From: CAZKAP01 sp964550895
Lineage (GTDB): Bacteria > Bacteroidota > Bacteroidia > Flavobacteriales > Flavobacteriaceae
Assembly (NCBI GenBank): GCA_964550895.1
Contig: CAZKAP010000023.1
Coordinates: 1 to 52,474 of the forward strand
DNA length: 52,474 bases
Reading direction: 5' to 3'
Positions 1 through 8,283 of the stretch are shown in pieces (position 1 is the stretch's first letter; each line of letters starts with the position of its first letter). The notes under the pieces were generated by a model that saw only the letters and a list, made by a program, of their open reading frames with translations, had not been told where the DNA came from and searched no databases. Position numbers and translations under genes: made by a program.

Positions 1-10
1 ACAGTAAGGA

Positions 11-41
11 TTTGATTTGTTGCGGAATATCGCTACATTTG
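11..41 (+). promoter_or_regulatory. Promoter of the str/ribosomal protein operon
   Basis: TTTG (11-14), 19 bases, then TACATTTG (34-41). This matches the Bacteroidota sigma-A consensus TTTG-N19-21-TAnnTTTG exactly. Transcription would start around 46-50, giving a leader of about 35-40 bases before rpsL at 86. Confidence 0.8.
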
Positions 42-85
42 CAGCCCCAAAAATGCGAGGGGTAGAGATTTTAATCAGGTAATTA

Positions 86-460
86 ATGCCAACAATATCA
101 CAATTAGTACGTAAAGGAAGGGCAGAGCAAATTAAGAAGAGCAAGTCTGCCGCACTGGACTCGTGCCCACAGCGCAGGGGGGTCTGTACCCGTGTGTATA
201 CCACTACTCCAAAGAAGCCGAATTCGGCCATGCGGAAGGTAGCCCGGGTGCGTCTGACTAACGGAAAAGAAGTAAACGCCTACATTCCCGGAGAAGGCCA
301 CAACCTTCAGGAGCACTCGATAGTGCTGGTTCGCGGGGGCAGGGTGAAGGACCTTCCCGGGGTTCGTTATCACATCGTGCGTGGAGCACTGGATACCGCG
401 GGAGTGGATGGAAGAACACAACGGAGATCAAAGTACGGCGCCAAGCGTCCCAAGAAATAG
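86..460 (+). CDS. rpsL: 30S ribosomal protein S12
   Basis: S12 lies at the decoding centre of the 30S subunit and controls translational accuracy. The 124-residue protein has the normal bacterial length. It shows the TPKKPNSA block (42-49) and the GGRVKDLPGVRYH block (84-96). The two lysines whose mutation usually gives streptomycin resistance are unchanged: K43 and K88, Met counted. It is the first gene of the cluster, directly behind a consensus promoter, and is followed after 14 bases by rpsG. Confidence 0.99.
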   Translation: MPTISQLVRKGRAEQIKKSKSAALDSCPQRRGVCTRVYTTTPKKPNSAMRKVARVRLTNGKEVNAYIPGEGHNLQEHSIVLVRGGRVKDLPGVRYHIVRGALDTAGVDGRTQRRSKYGAKRPKK

Positions 461-474
461 AACAGTAGCAGGCC

Positions 475-951
475 ATGCGAAAAAGACAAGCAAAAAAGAG
501 ACCACTCTTACCAGATCCCAGGTTTAACGATCAGCTGGTGACCCGTTTTGTGAACATGCTGATGTGGAGCGGAAAGAAGTCGGTTGCTTTTCAGATATTT
601 TACGACGCTATGGATATCGTGGATCAGCGCAAGACGGACGAAGAAAAGTCCGCCCTGGAGCTGTGGAAAGATGCGCTTTCCAACGTGATGCCTCACGTCG
701 AGGTGCGAAGCCGCCGGGTGGGAGGCGCTACCTTCCAGATCCCCATGCAGATTCGCCCCGACCGCAAAATTTCTACGGCCATGAAGTGGCTGATCAGCTT
801 CGCGCGCAAGCGAAACGAAAAGTCGATGGCACAAAAACTCGCGGCCGAGATACTGGCTGCGGCGAAGGAAGAAGGTGCTGCAGTGAAGAGGCGTGTCGAC
901 ACTCACAAAATGGCCGAGGCCAACAAAGCATTCTCTCACTTTAGATTTTAA
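475..951 (+). CDS. rpsG: 30S ribosomal protein S7
   Basis: S7 nucleates assembly of the 30S head by binding the 3' major domain of 16S rRNA and contacts E-site tRNA. The protein is 158 residues, the usual length. It begins MRKRQAKKR and keeps the basic block around VEVRSRRVGGATFQIP and the RPDRKISTAMKWL segment typical of S7. It sits between rpsL and fusA in the str operon order, with 12 bases before fusA. Confidence 0.99.
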   Translation: MRKRQAKKRPLLPDPRFNDQLVTRFVNMLMWSGKKSVAFQIFYDAMDIVDQRKTDEEKSALELWKDALSNVMPHVEVRSRRVGGATFQIPMQIRPDRKISTAMKWLISFARKRNEKSMAQKLAAEILAAAKEEGAAVKRRVDTHKMAEANKAFSHFRF

Positions 952-963
952 CCAACCACTGCC

Positions 964-3090
964 ATGGCAAGGAATTTAAAACTGACAAGAAATATTGGTA
1001 TCGCCGCCCACATCGATGCGGGTAAGACGACTACCACAGAGCGGATCCTCTTCTATACTGGGGTGAGCCACAAAATAGGGGAGGTGCACGATGGCGCCGC
1101 CACCATGGACTGGATGGAGCAGGAGCAGGAGCGGGGAATTACCATCACCTCGGCTGCCACGACCTGTCAGTGGAATTTTCCGACTGAAAACGGCAAGCCC
1201 ACTGCGGATTCTCATGCCTACCATTTTAATATCATCGACACTCCAGGACACGTCGATTTTACCGTAGAGGTAAACCGTTCCCTTCGGGTCCTCGATGGTC
1301 TGGTTTTCCTGTTTAGTGCCGTGGACGGCGTAGAGCCACAATCCGAGACCAACTGGCGCCTGGCAGACAATTACAAAGTGCCCCGGATGGGGTTCGTCAA
1401 TAAGATGGACCGTCAGGGTGCGAATTTCCTGAATGTGTGCAAGCAGGTTCGGGAAATGCTCAAATCCAATGCGGTACCCATCGTACTGCCCATAGGTGAC
1501 GAGGCGGATTTCAGGGGAATCGTGGATCTGGTTAAGAACCGGGCCATCGTATGGCACGAGGACAACTTCGGATCGACCTACGACGTGGTCGACATACCCG
1601 AGGATATGAAGGAGGAGGTTCACCAGTTTCGCGCCGAGCTGATCGAGGCTGTGGCCGAGTATGATGAGAACCTGATGGAAAAGTTCTTCGAGGACGAAAA
1701 CTCCATTACTGAGGACGAAGTTCATGCAGCGCTGCGAGCAGCGGTTATGGATATGAGCATCATTCCTATGGTTTGTGGTTCTGCCTTCAAGAATAAAGGC
1801 GTACAGTTCCTGCTGGATGCGGTATGTCGCTATTTGCCTTCTCCACTTGACAAGGATGCTATAGTGGGTATCAATCCGAATACTGAGGAAGAGGTCAAGC
1901 GCAAGCCTAACCCCGAGGAGCCTTTTGCCGCCCTGGCGTTCAAGATCGCTACCGATCCCTTTGTGGGTAGGCTGGCTTTCTTCCGAGCCTATTCGGGTAA
2001 GCTCGATGCAGGGTCCTACGTACTGAACAACCGTTCGGGCAATAAGGAGCGGATTTCCCGAATATACCAGATGCACTCCAACAAGCAGAATGCCATCGAG
2101 TCCATTTCAGCAGGTGATATCGGTGCGGCTGTTGGTTTTAAAGACATAAAGACCGGGGATACGCTCTCCGATGAGAAGCATCCAATCGTGCTGGAAAGCA
2201 TGGTATTCCCCGATCCTGTAATCGGTATCGCTGTGGAACCCAAGACCAAGGCGGATGTAGACAAGATGGGTATGGCCCTGGCCAAGCTGGCGGAAGAAGA
2301 TCCTACATTTCAGGTAAAGACGGATGAAGCTTCAGGCCAGACTATCATTTCCGGTATGGGAGAGCTTCACCTGGACATTATCGTGGATCGACTGCGACGC
2401 GAGTTCAAAGTTGAGGTCAATCAGGGGCAGCCCCAGGTTGAGTACAAAGAGGCGATTACAGCCTCTGCGAATCACAGGGAAGTCTATAAGAAGCAGACGG
2501 GTGGTCGAGGTAAATTCGCGGATATCGTCTTCACCATGGAGCCCGCTGGAAAAGAGGAAACGGGTCTCATATTCGTCAATGAGATCAAGGGGGGTAACAT
2601 CCCTAAGGAGTATATACCCTCGGTAGAGAAGGGCTTCAAGGAAGCTATGAAGGCCGGGCCGCTGGCTGGTTTCGAAATGGACAGCATGAAGGTGACTCTC
2701 AAGGACGGATCGTTCCACCCTGTGGATTCCGACTCTCTCTCCTTCGAGTTGGCCGCCAAGCTGGGCTATAAGGAGGCCGCTCGTGCAGCCCGTGCGGTCC
2801 TGATGGAGCCGATCATGAAGATCGAAGTGTTGACTCCGGAAGAGAACATGGGTGACATTGTGGGTGACCTGAACCGAAGAAGGGGACAGGTAAACAACAT
2901 GGACGATAGAGCTGGATCCAAGGTGATCAAGGCGGAGGTTCCGCTTTCCGAAATGTTTGGTTACGTAACCTCGCTGAGGACACTTTCTTCGGGTCGTGCG
3001 ACTTCCACCATGGAATTCTCGCACTATGCCGAAACCCCACCGAACATCGCGGAAGAAGTAATTAAGGCAACAAAAGGAGTAGTAGCGTAA
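964..3090 (+). CDS. fusA: Translation elongation factor G
   Basis: EF-G is the GTPase that drives translocation and, with RRF, ribosome recycling. The 708-residue protein is full length. GTP-binding motifs are visible: P-loop AHIDAGKTT (15-23), the switch I region with RGIT (57-60), DTPGH (92-96) and NKMD (146-149). Domains II to V follow, including the domain IV segment with GGRGKFADI. It is the third gene of the str operon. No tuf gene follows; rpsJ comes next after 11 bases, a common arrangement in Bacteroidota. Confidence 0.99.
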   Translation: MARNLKLTRNIGIAAHIDAGKTTTTERILFYTGVSHKIGEVHDGAATMDWMEQEQERGITITSAATTCQWNFPTENGKPTADSHAYHFNIIDTPGHVDFTVEVNRSLRVLDGLVFLFSAVDGVEPQSETNWRLADNYKVPRMGFVNKMDRQGANFLNVCKQVREMLKSNAVPIVLPIGDEADFRGIVDLVKNRAIVWHEDNFGSTYDVVDIPEDMKEEVHQFRAELIEAVAEYDENLMEKFFEDENSITEDEVHAALRAAVMDMSIIPMVCGSAFKNKGVQFLLDAVCRYLPSPLDKDAIVGINPNTEEEVKRKPNPEEPFAALAFKIATDPFVGRLAFFRAYSGKLDAGSYVLNNRSGNKERISRIYQMHSNKQNAIESISAGDIGAAVGFKDIKTGDTLSDEKHPIVLESMVFPDPVIGIAVEPKTKADVDKMGMALAKLAEEDPTFQVKTDEASGQTIISGMGELHLDIIVDRLRREFKVEVNQGQPQVEYKEAITASANHREVYKKQTGGRGKFADIVFTMEPAGKEETGLIFVNEIKGGNIPKEYIPSVEKGFKEAMKAGPLAGFEMDSMKVTLKDGSFHPVDSDSLSFELAAKLGYKEAARAARAVLMEPIMKIEVLTPEENMGDIVGDLNRRRGQVNNMDDRAGSKVIKAEVPLSEMFGYVTSLRTLSSGRATSTMEFSHYAETPPNIAEEVIKATKGVVA

Positions 3091-3101
3091 GTAAGGGTAT
3101 T

Positions 3102-3407
3102 ATGAGCCAGAAGATTCGAATCAAACTGAAGTCCTACGACCATAACCTGGTCGACAAGTCTGCCGAGAAGATCGTCAAGACCGTCAAGACTACCGGTGCC
3201 GTGGTCACGGGGCCCATCCCGCTTCCTACGCACAAGAAGATTTTTACCGTGCTTCGTTCGCCTCACGTGAACAAGAAATCACGGGAACAATTTCAGTTGA
3301 GCTCCTACAAGAGGCTGCTGGATATATACAGTTCTTCGTCCAAGACGATTGATGCGCTGATGAAGCTTGAGCTTCCCAGCGGAGTCGAGGTGGAGATCAA
3401 GGTCTGA
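3102..3407 (+). CDS. rpsJ: 30S ribosomal protein S10
   Basis: S10 is a 30S head protein and, as NusE, a partner of NusB in transcription antitermination. The 101-residue protein has the family length. It starts SQKIRIKLKSYDHNLVDKSA and keeps the GPIPLPTHKKIFTVLRSPHVNKKSREQF core. The gene ends in tandem stops TGA TAA. A 147-base spacer with a strong terminator hairpin separates it from rplC, so it may close the str transcript here rather than open the S10 operon as in E. coli. Confidence 0.99.
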   Translation: MSQKIRIKLKSYDHNLVDKSAEKIVKTVKTTGAVVTGPIPLPTHKKIFTVLRSPHVNKKSREQFQLSSYKRLLDIYSSSSKTIDALMKLELPSGVEVEIKV

Positions 3408-3417
3408 TAAGGGCCTG

Positions 3418-3487
3418 CGGAGGCGGGAGCGCCTTCGGACATGTCCTGAGCGTTGTGCGAGGGAAAAACGGTGAAAGAAAAAGAATC
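3418..3487 (+). promoter_or_regulatory. Structured spacer upstream of rplC, possible r-protein leader
   Basis: The rpsJ-rplC gap holds no gene. It contains a hairpin at 3418-3437 (8-bp stem with one G-U pair, loop GGAG) and a perfect short palindrome GGACATGTCC at 3437-3446. Both lie upstream of a terminator-like hairpin at 3488-3524. A structured leader followed by an attenuator resembles r-protein autoregulation, but this is inference. Confidence 0.4.
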
Positions 3488-3524
3488 TGGGTCTCAGAGG
3501 GTTTTTTCTGGACCCAATTTTTTT
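3488..3524 (+). terminator. Intrinsic terminator or attenuator between rpsJ and rplC
   Basis: TGGGTC (3488-3493), one bulged T and CAGA (3495-3498) pair with TCTG and GACCCA (3507-3516). The loop is GGGTTTTT. Seven T follow at 3518-3524. This is a canonical Rho-independent signal only 30 bases before the rplC start codon. Confidence 0.75.
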
Positions 3525-3554
3525 GCTAAAGAGTTAATATTTAAATATATAACA

Positions 3555-4175
3555 ATGTCTGGGTTAATAGGACGAAAAGTAGGAATGACCAGCGTGTTCG
3601 ACGAGAACGGGAAGAATATTCCCTGTACCGTTATACAGGCGGGTCCTTGCGTGGTAACCCAAGTCAGAACCGAGGAGGTGGATGGCTACAGTGCCCTTCA
3701 GCTCGGTTTCGATGACAAAGCTGAGAAGAGAAGCAGTAAGGCCGAAATCGGCCACTTCAAGAAAGCGGGATCTTCTCCGTTGAAAAAAGTTATTGAATTC
3801 CGGGATTTTGAAGGCGAGCACAATTTGGGCGACACGCTGAGCGTGGATACCGTATTTACGGAGGGCGAATTCGTCGACGTAGTGGGTACTTCAAAAGGAA
3901 AAGGCTACCAGGGGGTAGTCAAAAGGCACGGATTCGGCGGTGTGGGCCAGGCGACACACGGCCAGCACAACCGACTGCGGGCGCCCGGTTCCATTGGTGC
4001 GGCATCGTACCCTGCGCGGGTCTTCAAGGGAATGAAGATGGCCGGACGTATGGGCGGTGAACGCGTAACGGTACAGAACCTGCAGGTGATGAAGGTGATA
4101 CCCGAGAAGAACCTGCTGGTGGTGAAAGGGGCCGTACCGGGCCATAAGAATGGATACATAATGATCACGAAGTAA
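3555..4175 (+). CDS. rplC: 50S ribosomal protein L3
   Basis: L3 is an early 50S assembly protein that reaches toward the peptidyl transferase centre. The ATG at 3555 gives MSGLIGRKVGMTS, the standard L3 start, and 206 residues. An in-frame extension to 3453 is possible but runs through the upstream terminator hairpin, so it is not used. The conserved KGKGYQGVVKRHGF and GSIGAASYPARVFKGMKMAGRMG blocks are present. The stop overlaps the rplD start (TAATG). Confidence 0.98.
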   Translation: MSGLIGRKVGMTSVFDENGKNIPCTVIQAGPCVVTQVRTEEVDGYSALQLGFDDKAEKRSSKAEIGHFKKAGSSPLKKVIEFRDFEGEHNLGDTLSVDTVFTEGEFVDVVGTSKGKGYQGVVKRHGFGGVGQATHGQHNRLRAPGSIGAASYPARVFKGMKMAGRMGGERVTVQNLQVMKVIPEKNLLVVKGAVPGHKNGYIMITK

Positions 4176-4804
4176 TGAAGCTAGCCGTATTAAATATCGA
4201 GGGGAAGGAAACCGGTCGCCATGTCGAACTCGACGATGCGATCTTCGGTGGCGAGCCCAACGAACACGCCATTTACCTAGATGTGAAGCAATACCTGGCT
4301 CATCAGCGTCAGGGCACACACAAGGCCAAAGAGCGAGCAGAAATAGCGGGGAGCACCCGAAAGTTGAAGAAGCAGAAAGGCACGGGAACGGCCCGCGCTG
4401 GGAGCATCAAGTCCCCGGTTTTCCGAGGAGGTGGGCGTATTTTCGGTCCACGCCCCAAGAGCTACAACCAAAAGCTAAACAAGAACGTAAAGCGGGTCGC
4501 CCGTCGTTCGGCCCTGGCATTGAAGTCCAGGGAGAAGGAGCTTTTCGTGGTGGAGGATTTCTCTTTCGAAAGCCCTAGGACCAAGAATTATTTGGAATTC
4601 CTGAAGTCCATGGGTCTGGACAATAAGAAGTCCCTTCTGGTCTTGAATCAGGAGAACAGGAACGTCTTTTTGTCATCCCGCAATTTACCCCAGTCTCAGG
4701 TGGTAACGGGCAGCGAATTGAATACATACAAGATTCTCAATGCGAATACGCTTGTTCTGTCCGAAGGAGCCGTGGAAGGGATCGTTTCGAATTTATCAAA
4801 CTAA
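4175..4804 (+). CDS. rplD: 50S ribosomal protein L4
   Basis: L4 lines the nascent peptide tunnel and in many bacteria represses its own operon. The protein has 209 residues. The extended loop is recognisable in KQKGTGTARAGSIKSPVFRGG and GPRPKSYNQKLNKN. The ATG overlaps the rplC stop by one base, which points to translational coupling. If the hairpin before rplC is an attenuator, L4 is the natural candidate regulator by analogy with the E. coli S10 leader; nothing in the sequence proves it. Confidence 0.98.
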   Translation: MKLAVLNIEGKETGRHVELDDAIFGGEPNEHAIYLDVKQYLAHQRQGTHKAKERAEIAGSTRKLKKQKGTGTARAGSIKSPVFRGGGRIFGPRPKSYNQKLNKNVKRVARRSALALKSREKELFVVEDFSFESPRTKNYLEFLKSMGLDNKKSLLVLNQENRNVFLSSRNLPQSQVVTGSELNTYKILNANTLVLSEGAVEGIVSNLSN

Positions 4805-4816
4805 AAGCAGTCAGTG

Positions 4817-5107
4817 ATGGGTATTTTGATTAAGCCGATTATAACGGAAAAAGTTACTGCGGATAGTGAGCTTTATAACCGCTACGGGTTCTTCGTGGAT
4901 CCCAAGGCCAATAAGCTGGAAATTAAGAAGGCAGTGGAGGAAACATACGGAGTAACGGTGCAGAAGGTCAGGACCATGAATTACGGACCAAGCCGCAAGA
5001 CTCGTTACACCAAAACCGGCATACAGACCGGCATGAAAAGTGGATTTAAAAAGGCTATAGTCGATGTGGCCGATGGTGACATCATTGATTTCTATAGCAA
5101 CATATAA
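4817..5107 (+). CDS. rplW: 50S ribosomal protein L23
   Basis: L23 sits at the tunnel exit and docks SRP and trigger factor. The ATG at 4817 gives MGILIKPIITEK and 96 residues. A GTG directly before it (4814) would add one residue, and ATG is preferred. The conserved segment FFVDPKANKLEIKKAVEETYGV and the later VRTMNYG are visible. It lies 12 bases after rplD and 9 before rplB in the usual order. Confidence 0.97.
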   Translation: MGILIKPIITEKVTADSELYNRYGFFVDPKANKLEIKKAVEETYGVTVQKVRTMNYGPSRKTRYTKTGIQTGMKSGFKKAIVDVADGDIIDFYSNI

Positions 5108-5116
5108 GCTTGAGTT

Positions 5117-5941
5117 ATGGCAGTTAAGAAGTTAAAACCGATTACTCCCGGCCAACGCTTTAAAGTGGCTAACGGCTTCGACGCAATTACGGACGCCCGG
5201 CCCGAGAAGTCGCTGCTCGCTCCCCTGAAGAAGACCGGGGGACGAAACAGAGAAGGAAAGATGACGGTACGCCACCGCGGGGGTGGGCATAAGCGTCGCT
5301 ATCGAGTAATCGATTTCAAGCGGGATAAGTTTAACGTGGAGGCCGAACTGACCTCCATACAGTACGACCCTAACCGGTCTGCCTTTATTGGACTGCTGAA
5401 GTATGCCGATGGAGAGAAGCGTTATGTGATCGCGCAGAGTGGAATGAAGGTGGGGCAGAAGGTGGTTTCCGGATCGGGCATACAGCCGGAGATTGGAAAC
5501 GCCATGCCACTGAGCGACATACCTCTGGGAACCGTGATCTCCTGTATCGAGTTGCGACCCGGACAGGGGGCAGTAATGGCCCGAAGTGCGGGTACCTTCG
5601 CCCAATTGATGGCCCGGGATGGAAAATTCGTGACCATCAAACTTCCTTCCGGTGAGACCCGGATGATACTGGCGACCTGCATGGCTACTATAGGGGCCGT
5701 TTCCAACTCCGACCATCAGCTACTGGTTTCCGGTAAGGCCGGAAGGAGCCGCTGGCTCGGGAGAAGGCCAAGGACACGTCCTGTAGCCATGAACCCCGTC
5801 GATCATCCCATGGGGGGTGGTGAGGGTCGTGCCTCAGGAGGTCATCCCCGATCCAAGAACGGTATACCGGCCAAGGGGTATCGCACTCGTTCGAGGACCA
5901 AGGATAGCAACAGATATATTGTAGAACGCAGAAAGAAATAA
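5117..5941 (+). CDS. rplB: 50S ribosomal protein L2
   Basis: L2 is among the most conserved 50S proteins. It is needed for subunit association and supports the peptidyl transferase centre. The protein has the normal length of 274 residues. It carries KMTVRHRGGGHKRRYR near residue 50 and the C-terminal block AMNPVDHPMGGGEGR, whose histidine is the residue implicated in peptidyl transfer. The basic C-terminus contains SRTKDSNRYIVERRKK. The rpsS start lies 10 bases downstream. Confidence 0.99.
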   Translation: MAVKKLKPITPGQRFKVANGFDAITDARPEKSLLAPLKKTGGRNREGKMTVRHRGGGHKRRYRVIDFKRDKFNVEAELTSIQYDPNRSAFIGLLKYADGEKRYVIAQSGMKVGQKVVSGSGIQPEIGNAMPLSDIPLGTVISCIELRPGQGAVMARSAGTFAQLMARDGKFVTIKLPSGETRMILATCMATIGAVSNSDHQLLVSGKAGRSRWLGRRPRTRPVAMNPVDHPMGGGEGRASGGHPRSKNGIPAKGYRTRSRTKDSNRYIVERRKK

Positions 5942-5951
5942 GTAGGGATAT

Positions 5952-6230
5952 ATGGCACGTTCACTTAAAAAAGGACCATACGTTCACCACAGCCTGGATA
6001 AGAAAGTCCAGCAGAACATAGCATCCGGGAAGAAGACGGTGATCAAGACCTGGTCACGGGCGTCTATGATAACCCCCGATTTCGTGGGACAGACCATAGC
6101 CGTGCACAACGGCCGCCAGTTCGTCCCCGTATATGTTACGGAGAACATGGTGGGTCACAAGCTGGGGGAATTTTCACCCACCCGCTCGTTTCGCGGCCAC
6201 GCCGGTGCTAAAAATAAAGGCAAAAAATAA
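5952..6230 (+). CDS. rpsS: 30S ribosomal protein S19
   Basis: S19 pairs with S13 in the 30S head and takes part in intersubunit bridges. The protein has 92 residues and starts MARSLKKGPYVHHSL. It carries the family signature IKTWSRASMITPDFVGQTI and the conserved HKLGEFSPTRSFRGHAG block near the C-terminus. Only five bases separate it from rplV. Confidence 0.98.
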   Translation: MARSLKKGPYVHHSLDKKVQQNIASGKKTVIKTWSRASMITPDFVGQTIAVHNGRQFVPVYVTENMVGHKLGEFSPTRSFRGHAGAKNKGKK

Positions 6231-6235
6231 GCGCG

Positions 6236-6649
6236 ATGGGAAGCAGAAAAACATTGATGGCTAATCGAATCAAGGAGGAGAAGAAGCAAATGGCATTCGC
6301 CAAACTTAACAATTGCCCTACTTCTCCGCGTAAGATGCGACTGGTGGCAGACCTGATACGCGGTGAGAAGATTGAGAATGCGCTGGCTATCCTACGGTTT
6401 AATCCCAAGGAGTCATCCCGAAAACTCGAAAAGCTTCTGCTTTCGGCTATAGCCAACTGGGAAGCTAAAAACGAGGATGGGGATATAGAGGAAGCCGACC
6501 TCTTTGTCAAGGAGGTGCGCGTGGACGGTGGCAGGATGCTGAAGCGCCTGCAGACAGCACCACAGGGAAGGGCTCACAGGATCCGCAAGAGGTCCAACCA
6601 CGTGACCCTGGTATTGGGAGAAAAACAAGAAGAAAACAGCGACAACTAG
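6236..6649 (+). CDS. rplV: 50S ribosomal protein L22
   Basis: L22 binds 23S rRNA and its hairpin helps form the tunnel constriction. The 137-residue protein is longer at the N-terminus than E. coli L22 by a basic segment (MGSRKTLMANRIKEEKKQM), a form usual in Bacteroidota. The core SPRKMRLVADLIRG and the C-terminal QGRAHRIRKRSNHVTLVL block are clear. rpsC starts four bases after its stop. Confidence 0.98.
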   Translation: MGSRKTLMANRIKEEKKQMAFAKLNNCPTSPRKMRLVADLIRGEKIENALAILRFNPKESSRKLEKLLLSAIANWEAKNEDGDIEEADLFVKEVRVDGGRMLKRLQTAPQGRAHRIRKRSNHVTLVLGEKQEENSDN

Positions 6650-6653
6650 GAAT

Positions 6654-7370
6654 ATGGGACAAAAGACAAACCCGATTGGAAATCGCCTGGGAATTATCAG
6701 GGGTTGGGAGTCGAACTGGTACGGAGGAAACGACTATGGCGACAAGCTGGCCGAGGACGACAAGATCCGAAAATACCTGACGGCCCGACTGGCCAAGGCG
6801 AGTGTATCCAGGGTTATTATAGAGCGTACCCTCAAGCTCATCACCATTACCATCACCACCGCACGCCCCGGTATCATAATTGGTAAGGGAGGACAGGAAG
6901 TGGATAAGCTCAAGGAAGAGCTCAAGAAGATCACGGGTAAAGAAGTTCAGCTGAATATACACGAGATCAAGAGGCCCGAAGTGGATGCCAATCTGGTAGC
7001 CGCCAGCGTCGCCCGGCAGATCGAAAGCCGAATCTCATACCGACGCGCAATAAAAATGGCGATAGCGGCGGCCATGCGGATGAACGCTGAGGGAATAAAG
7101 ATCCAGATTTCAGGCAGACTGAACGGGGCGGAAATGGCCCGTTCGGAAGCCTATAAGGAAGGACGTATCCCTCTCTCTACCTTCCGTGCAGATGTGGATT
7201 ATGCTTTTCACGAGGCCCACACTACTTACGGCAGGTTGGGTGTCAAGGTATGGATCATGAAAGGAGAGGTTTACGGTAAGCGAGAGCTCTCACCGCTAGT
7301 GGGTCTGAATCTGGGTCAGAAGCCCGGTAAATCGGACGGAGGCAAGCGCAGGGAGCGACGTCGTAAATAA
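6654..7370 (+). CDS. rpsC: 30S ribosomal protein S3
   Basis: S3 forms the mRNA entry tunnel with S4 and S5 and takes part in mRNA unwinding. The protein has 238 residues. It begins MGQKTNPIGNRLGIIRGWES and carries the KH-domain motif IIGKGGQEVDKLKEEL around residues 76-91. The C-terminal domain holds QISGRLNGAEMARSE and the DVDYAFHEAHTTYGRLGVKVWI block. A basic tail ends the protein. Confidence 0.99.
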   Translation: MGQKTNPIGNRLGIIRGWESNWYGGNDYGDKLAEDDKIRKYLTARLAKASVSRVIIERTLKLITITITTARPGIIIGKGGQEVDKLKEELKKITGKEVQLNIHEIKRPEVDANLVAASVARQIESRISYRRAIKMAIAAAMRMNAEGIKIQISGRLNGAEMARSEAYKEGRIPLSTFRADVDYAFHEAHTTYGRLGVKVWIMKGEVYGKRELSPLVGLNLGQKPGKSDGGKRRERRRK

Positions 7371-7387
7371 TTTAAAGGCAAGGAGTT

Positions 7388-7807
7388 ATGTTACAGCCGA
7401 AAAGAACAAAATTTAGGAAAGCCCAGAAGGGCAGGATGAAGGGTATTTCGCAAAGGGGCCATCAGTTGTCCAACGGAATGTTCGGGATCAAGTCCATGGA
7501 CTCCCAGTTTATAACCTCCCGTCAGATCGAAGCTGCCCGTATTGCTGCCACACGCTATATGAAGCGACAGGGGCAGTTGTGGATCAAGATATTCCCGGAC
7601 AAGCCCATAACCAAGAAACCTCTCGAGGTTCGTATGGGTAAGGGTAAGGGGGCCCCTGAATACTGGGTGGCTGTCGTTAAGCCGGGACGAATCATGTTTG
7701 AGATCTCCGGTGTGCCCATGGAGGTGGCCCGGGAGGCACTGAGACTTGCAGCGCAGAAGTTGCCGGTCCGAACCAAGTTTATCGTTGCCAGAGATTACTC
7801 TGAATAA
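7388..7807 (+). CDS. rplP: 50S ribosomal protein L16
   Basis: L16 helps organise the A site and P site of the 50S subunit. The protein has 139 residues, starting MLQPKRTKFRKAQKGRMKG. The signatures WIKIFPDKPITKKPLEVRMGKGKG and EYWVAVVKPGRIMFEI are present. The GMFGIKSMDSQFI segment, in place of the proteobacterial GxxGLxA form, fits Bacteroidota. It is followed by rpmC after 11 bases. Confidence 0.98.
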   Translation: MLQPKRTKFRKAQKGRMKGISQRGHQLSNGMFGIKSMDSQFITSRQIEAARIAATRYMKRQGQLWIKIFPDKPITKKPLEVRMGKGKGAPEYWVAVVKPGRIMFEISGVPMEVAREALRLAAQKLPVRTKFIVARDYSE

Positions 7808-7818
7808 AAACAGGTAGA

Positions 7819-8016
7819 ATGAAACAGGCTGAAATAACAGGTCTTTCCATCGAAGAATTGCGTATCCAGGTTGCCGAAAACAAGAAGCGTCTGGAAGACA
7901 TGACTATGAATCACGCGGTGACTCCTCTGGATAACCCCATGCAGATTCGCACTTTGAGGAGAACGGTAGCTCGTTTATCTACCGAATTGACTAAAAGGGA
8001 AAAGAATAACGGATAG
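7819..8016 (+). CDS. rpmC: 50S ribosomal protein L29
   Basis: L29 is a small helical-hairpin protein next to L23 at the tunnel exit. The 65-residue product starts MKQAEITGLSIEELRIQVAENK. It retains the family-type C-terminal segment PLDNPMQIRTLRRTVARLSTEL. It is placed between rplP and rpsQ as in nearly all bacteria. Confidence 0.97.
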   Translation: MKQAEITGLSIEELRIQVAENKKRLEDMTMNHAVTPLDNPMQIRTLRRTVARLSTELTKREKNNG

Positions 8017-8022
8017 GGTCTT

Positions 8023-8283
8023 ATGGAAGACAACAGAAACTTAAGAAAAGAGCGCATTGGCGTTGTGACCAGCAGCAAGATGGAGAAGTCCATCGTGGTC
8101 TCAGAGGTTAAGCGAGTGAAGCACCCGATGTACGGCAAGTTCGTACTGAAGACCAAAAAGTACGTTGCTCACGACGAGAAGAATGACTGCAACGAAGGTG
8201 ACACTGTCCGTATCATGGAGACCCGGCCGCTGAGTAAGACCAAATGCTGGAGACTCGTAGAAATTCTAGAAAGAGCTAAGTAA
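8023..8283 (+). CDS. rpsQ: 30S ribosomal protein S17
   Basis: S17 is a primary 16S rRNA binder of the OB fold. The protein has 86 residues and starts with MEDNRNLRKERIGVV. The OB-fold strands carry TSSKMEKSIVVSEV and VKHPMYGKFVLKTKKYVAHDE, followed by the signature GDTVRIMETRPLSKTKCWRL. The stop TAA overlaps the rplN start by one base (TAATG). Confidence 0.98.
   Translation: MEDNRNLRKERIGVVTSSKMEKSIVVSEVKRVKHPMYGKFVLKTKKYVAHDEKNDCNEGDTVRIMETRPLSKTKCWRLVEILERAK

Noticed and set aside
976..2076. Long minus-strand reading frame antisense to fusA
   Set aside because: It is a shadow of EF-G codon usage; the protein has no family resemblance. Several similar antisense frames over ribosomal genes and ffh were dismissed for the same reason.
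3453..3554. N-terminal extension of L3 by 34 residues
   Set aside because: The extension runs through the terminator hairpin and the normal L3 start MSGLIGRKVGMTS lies at 3555.
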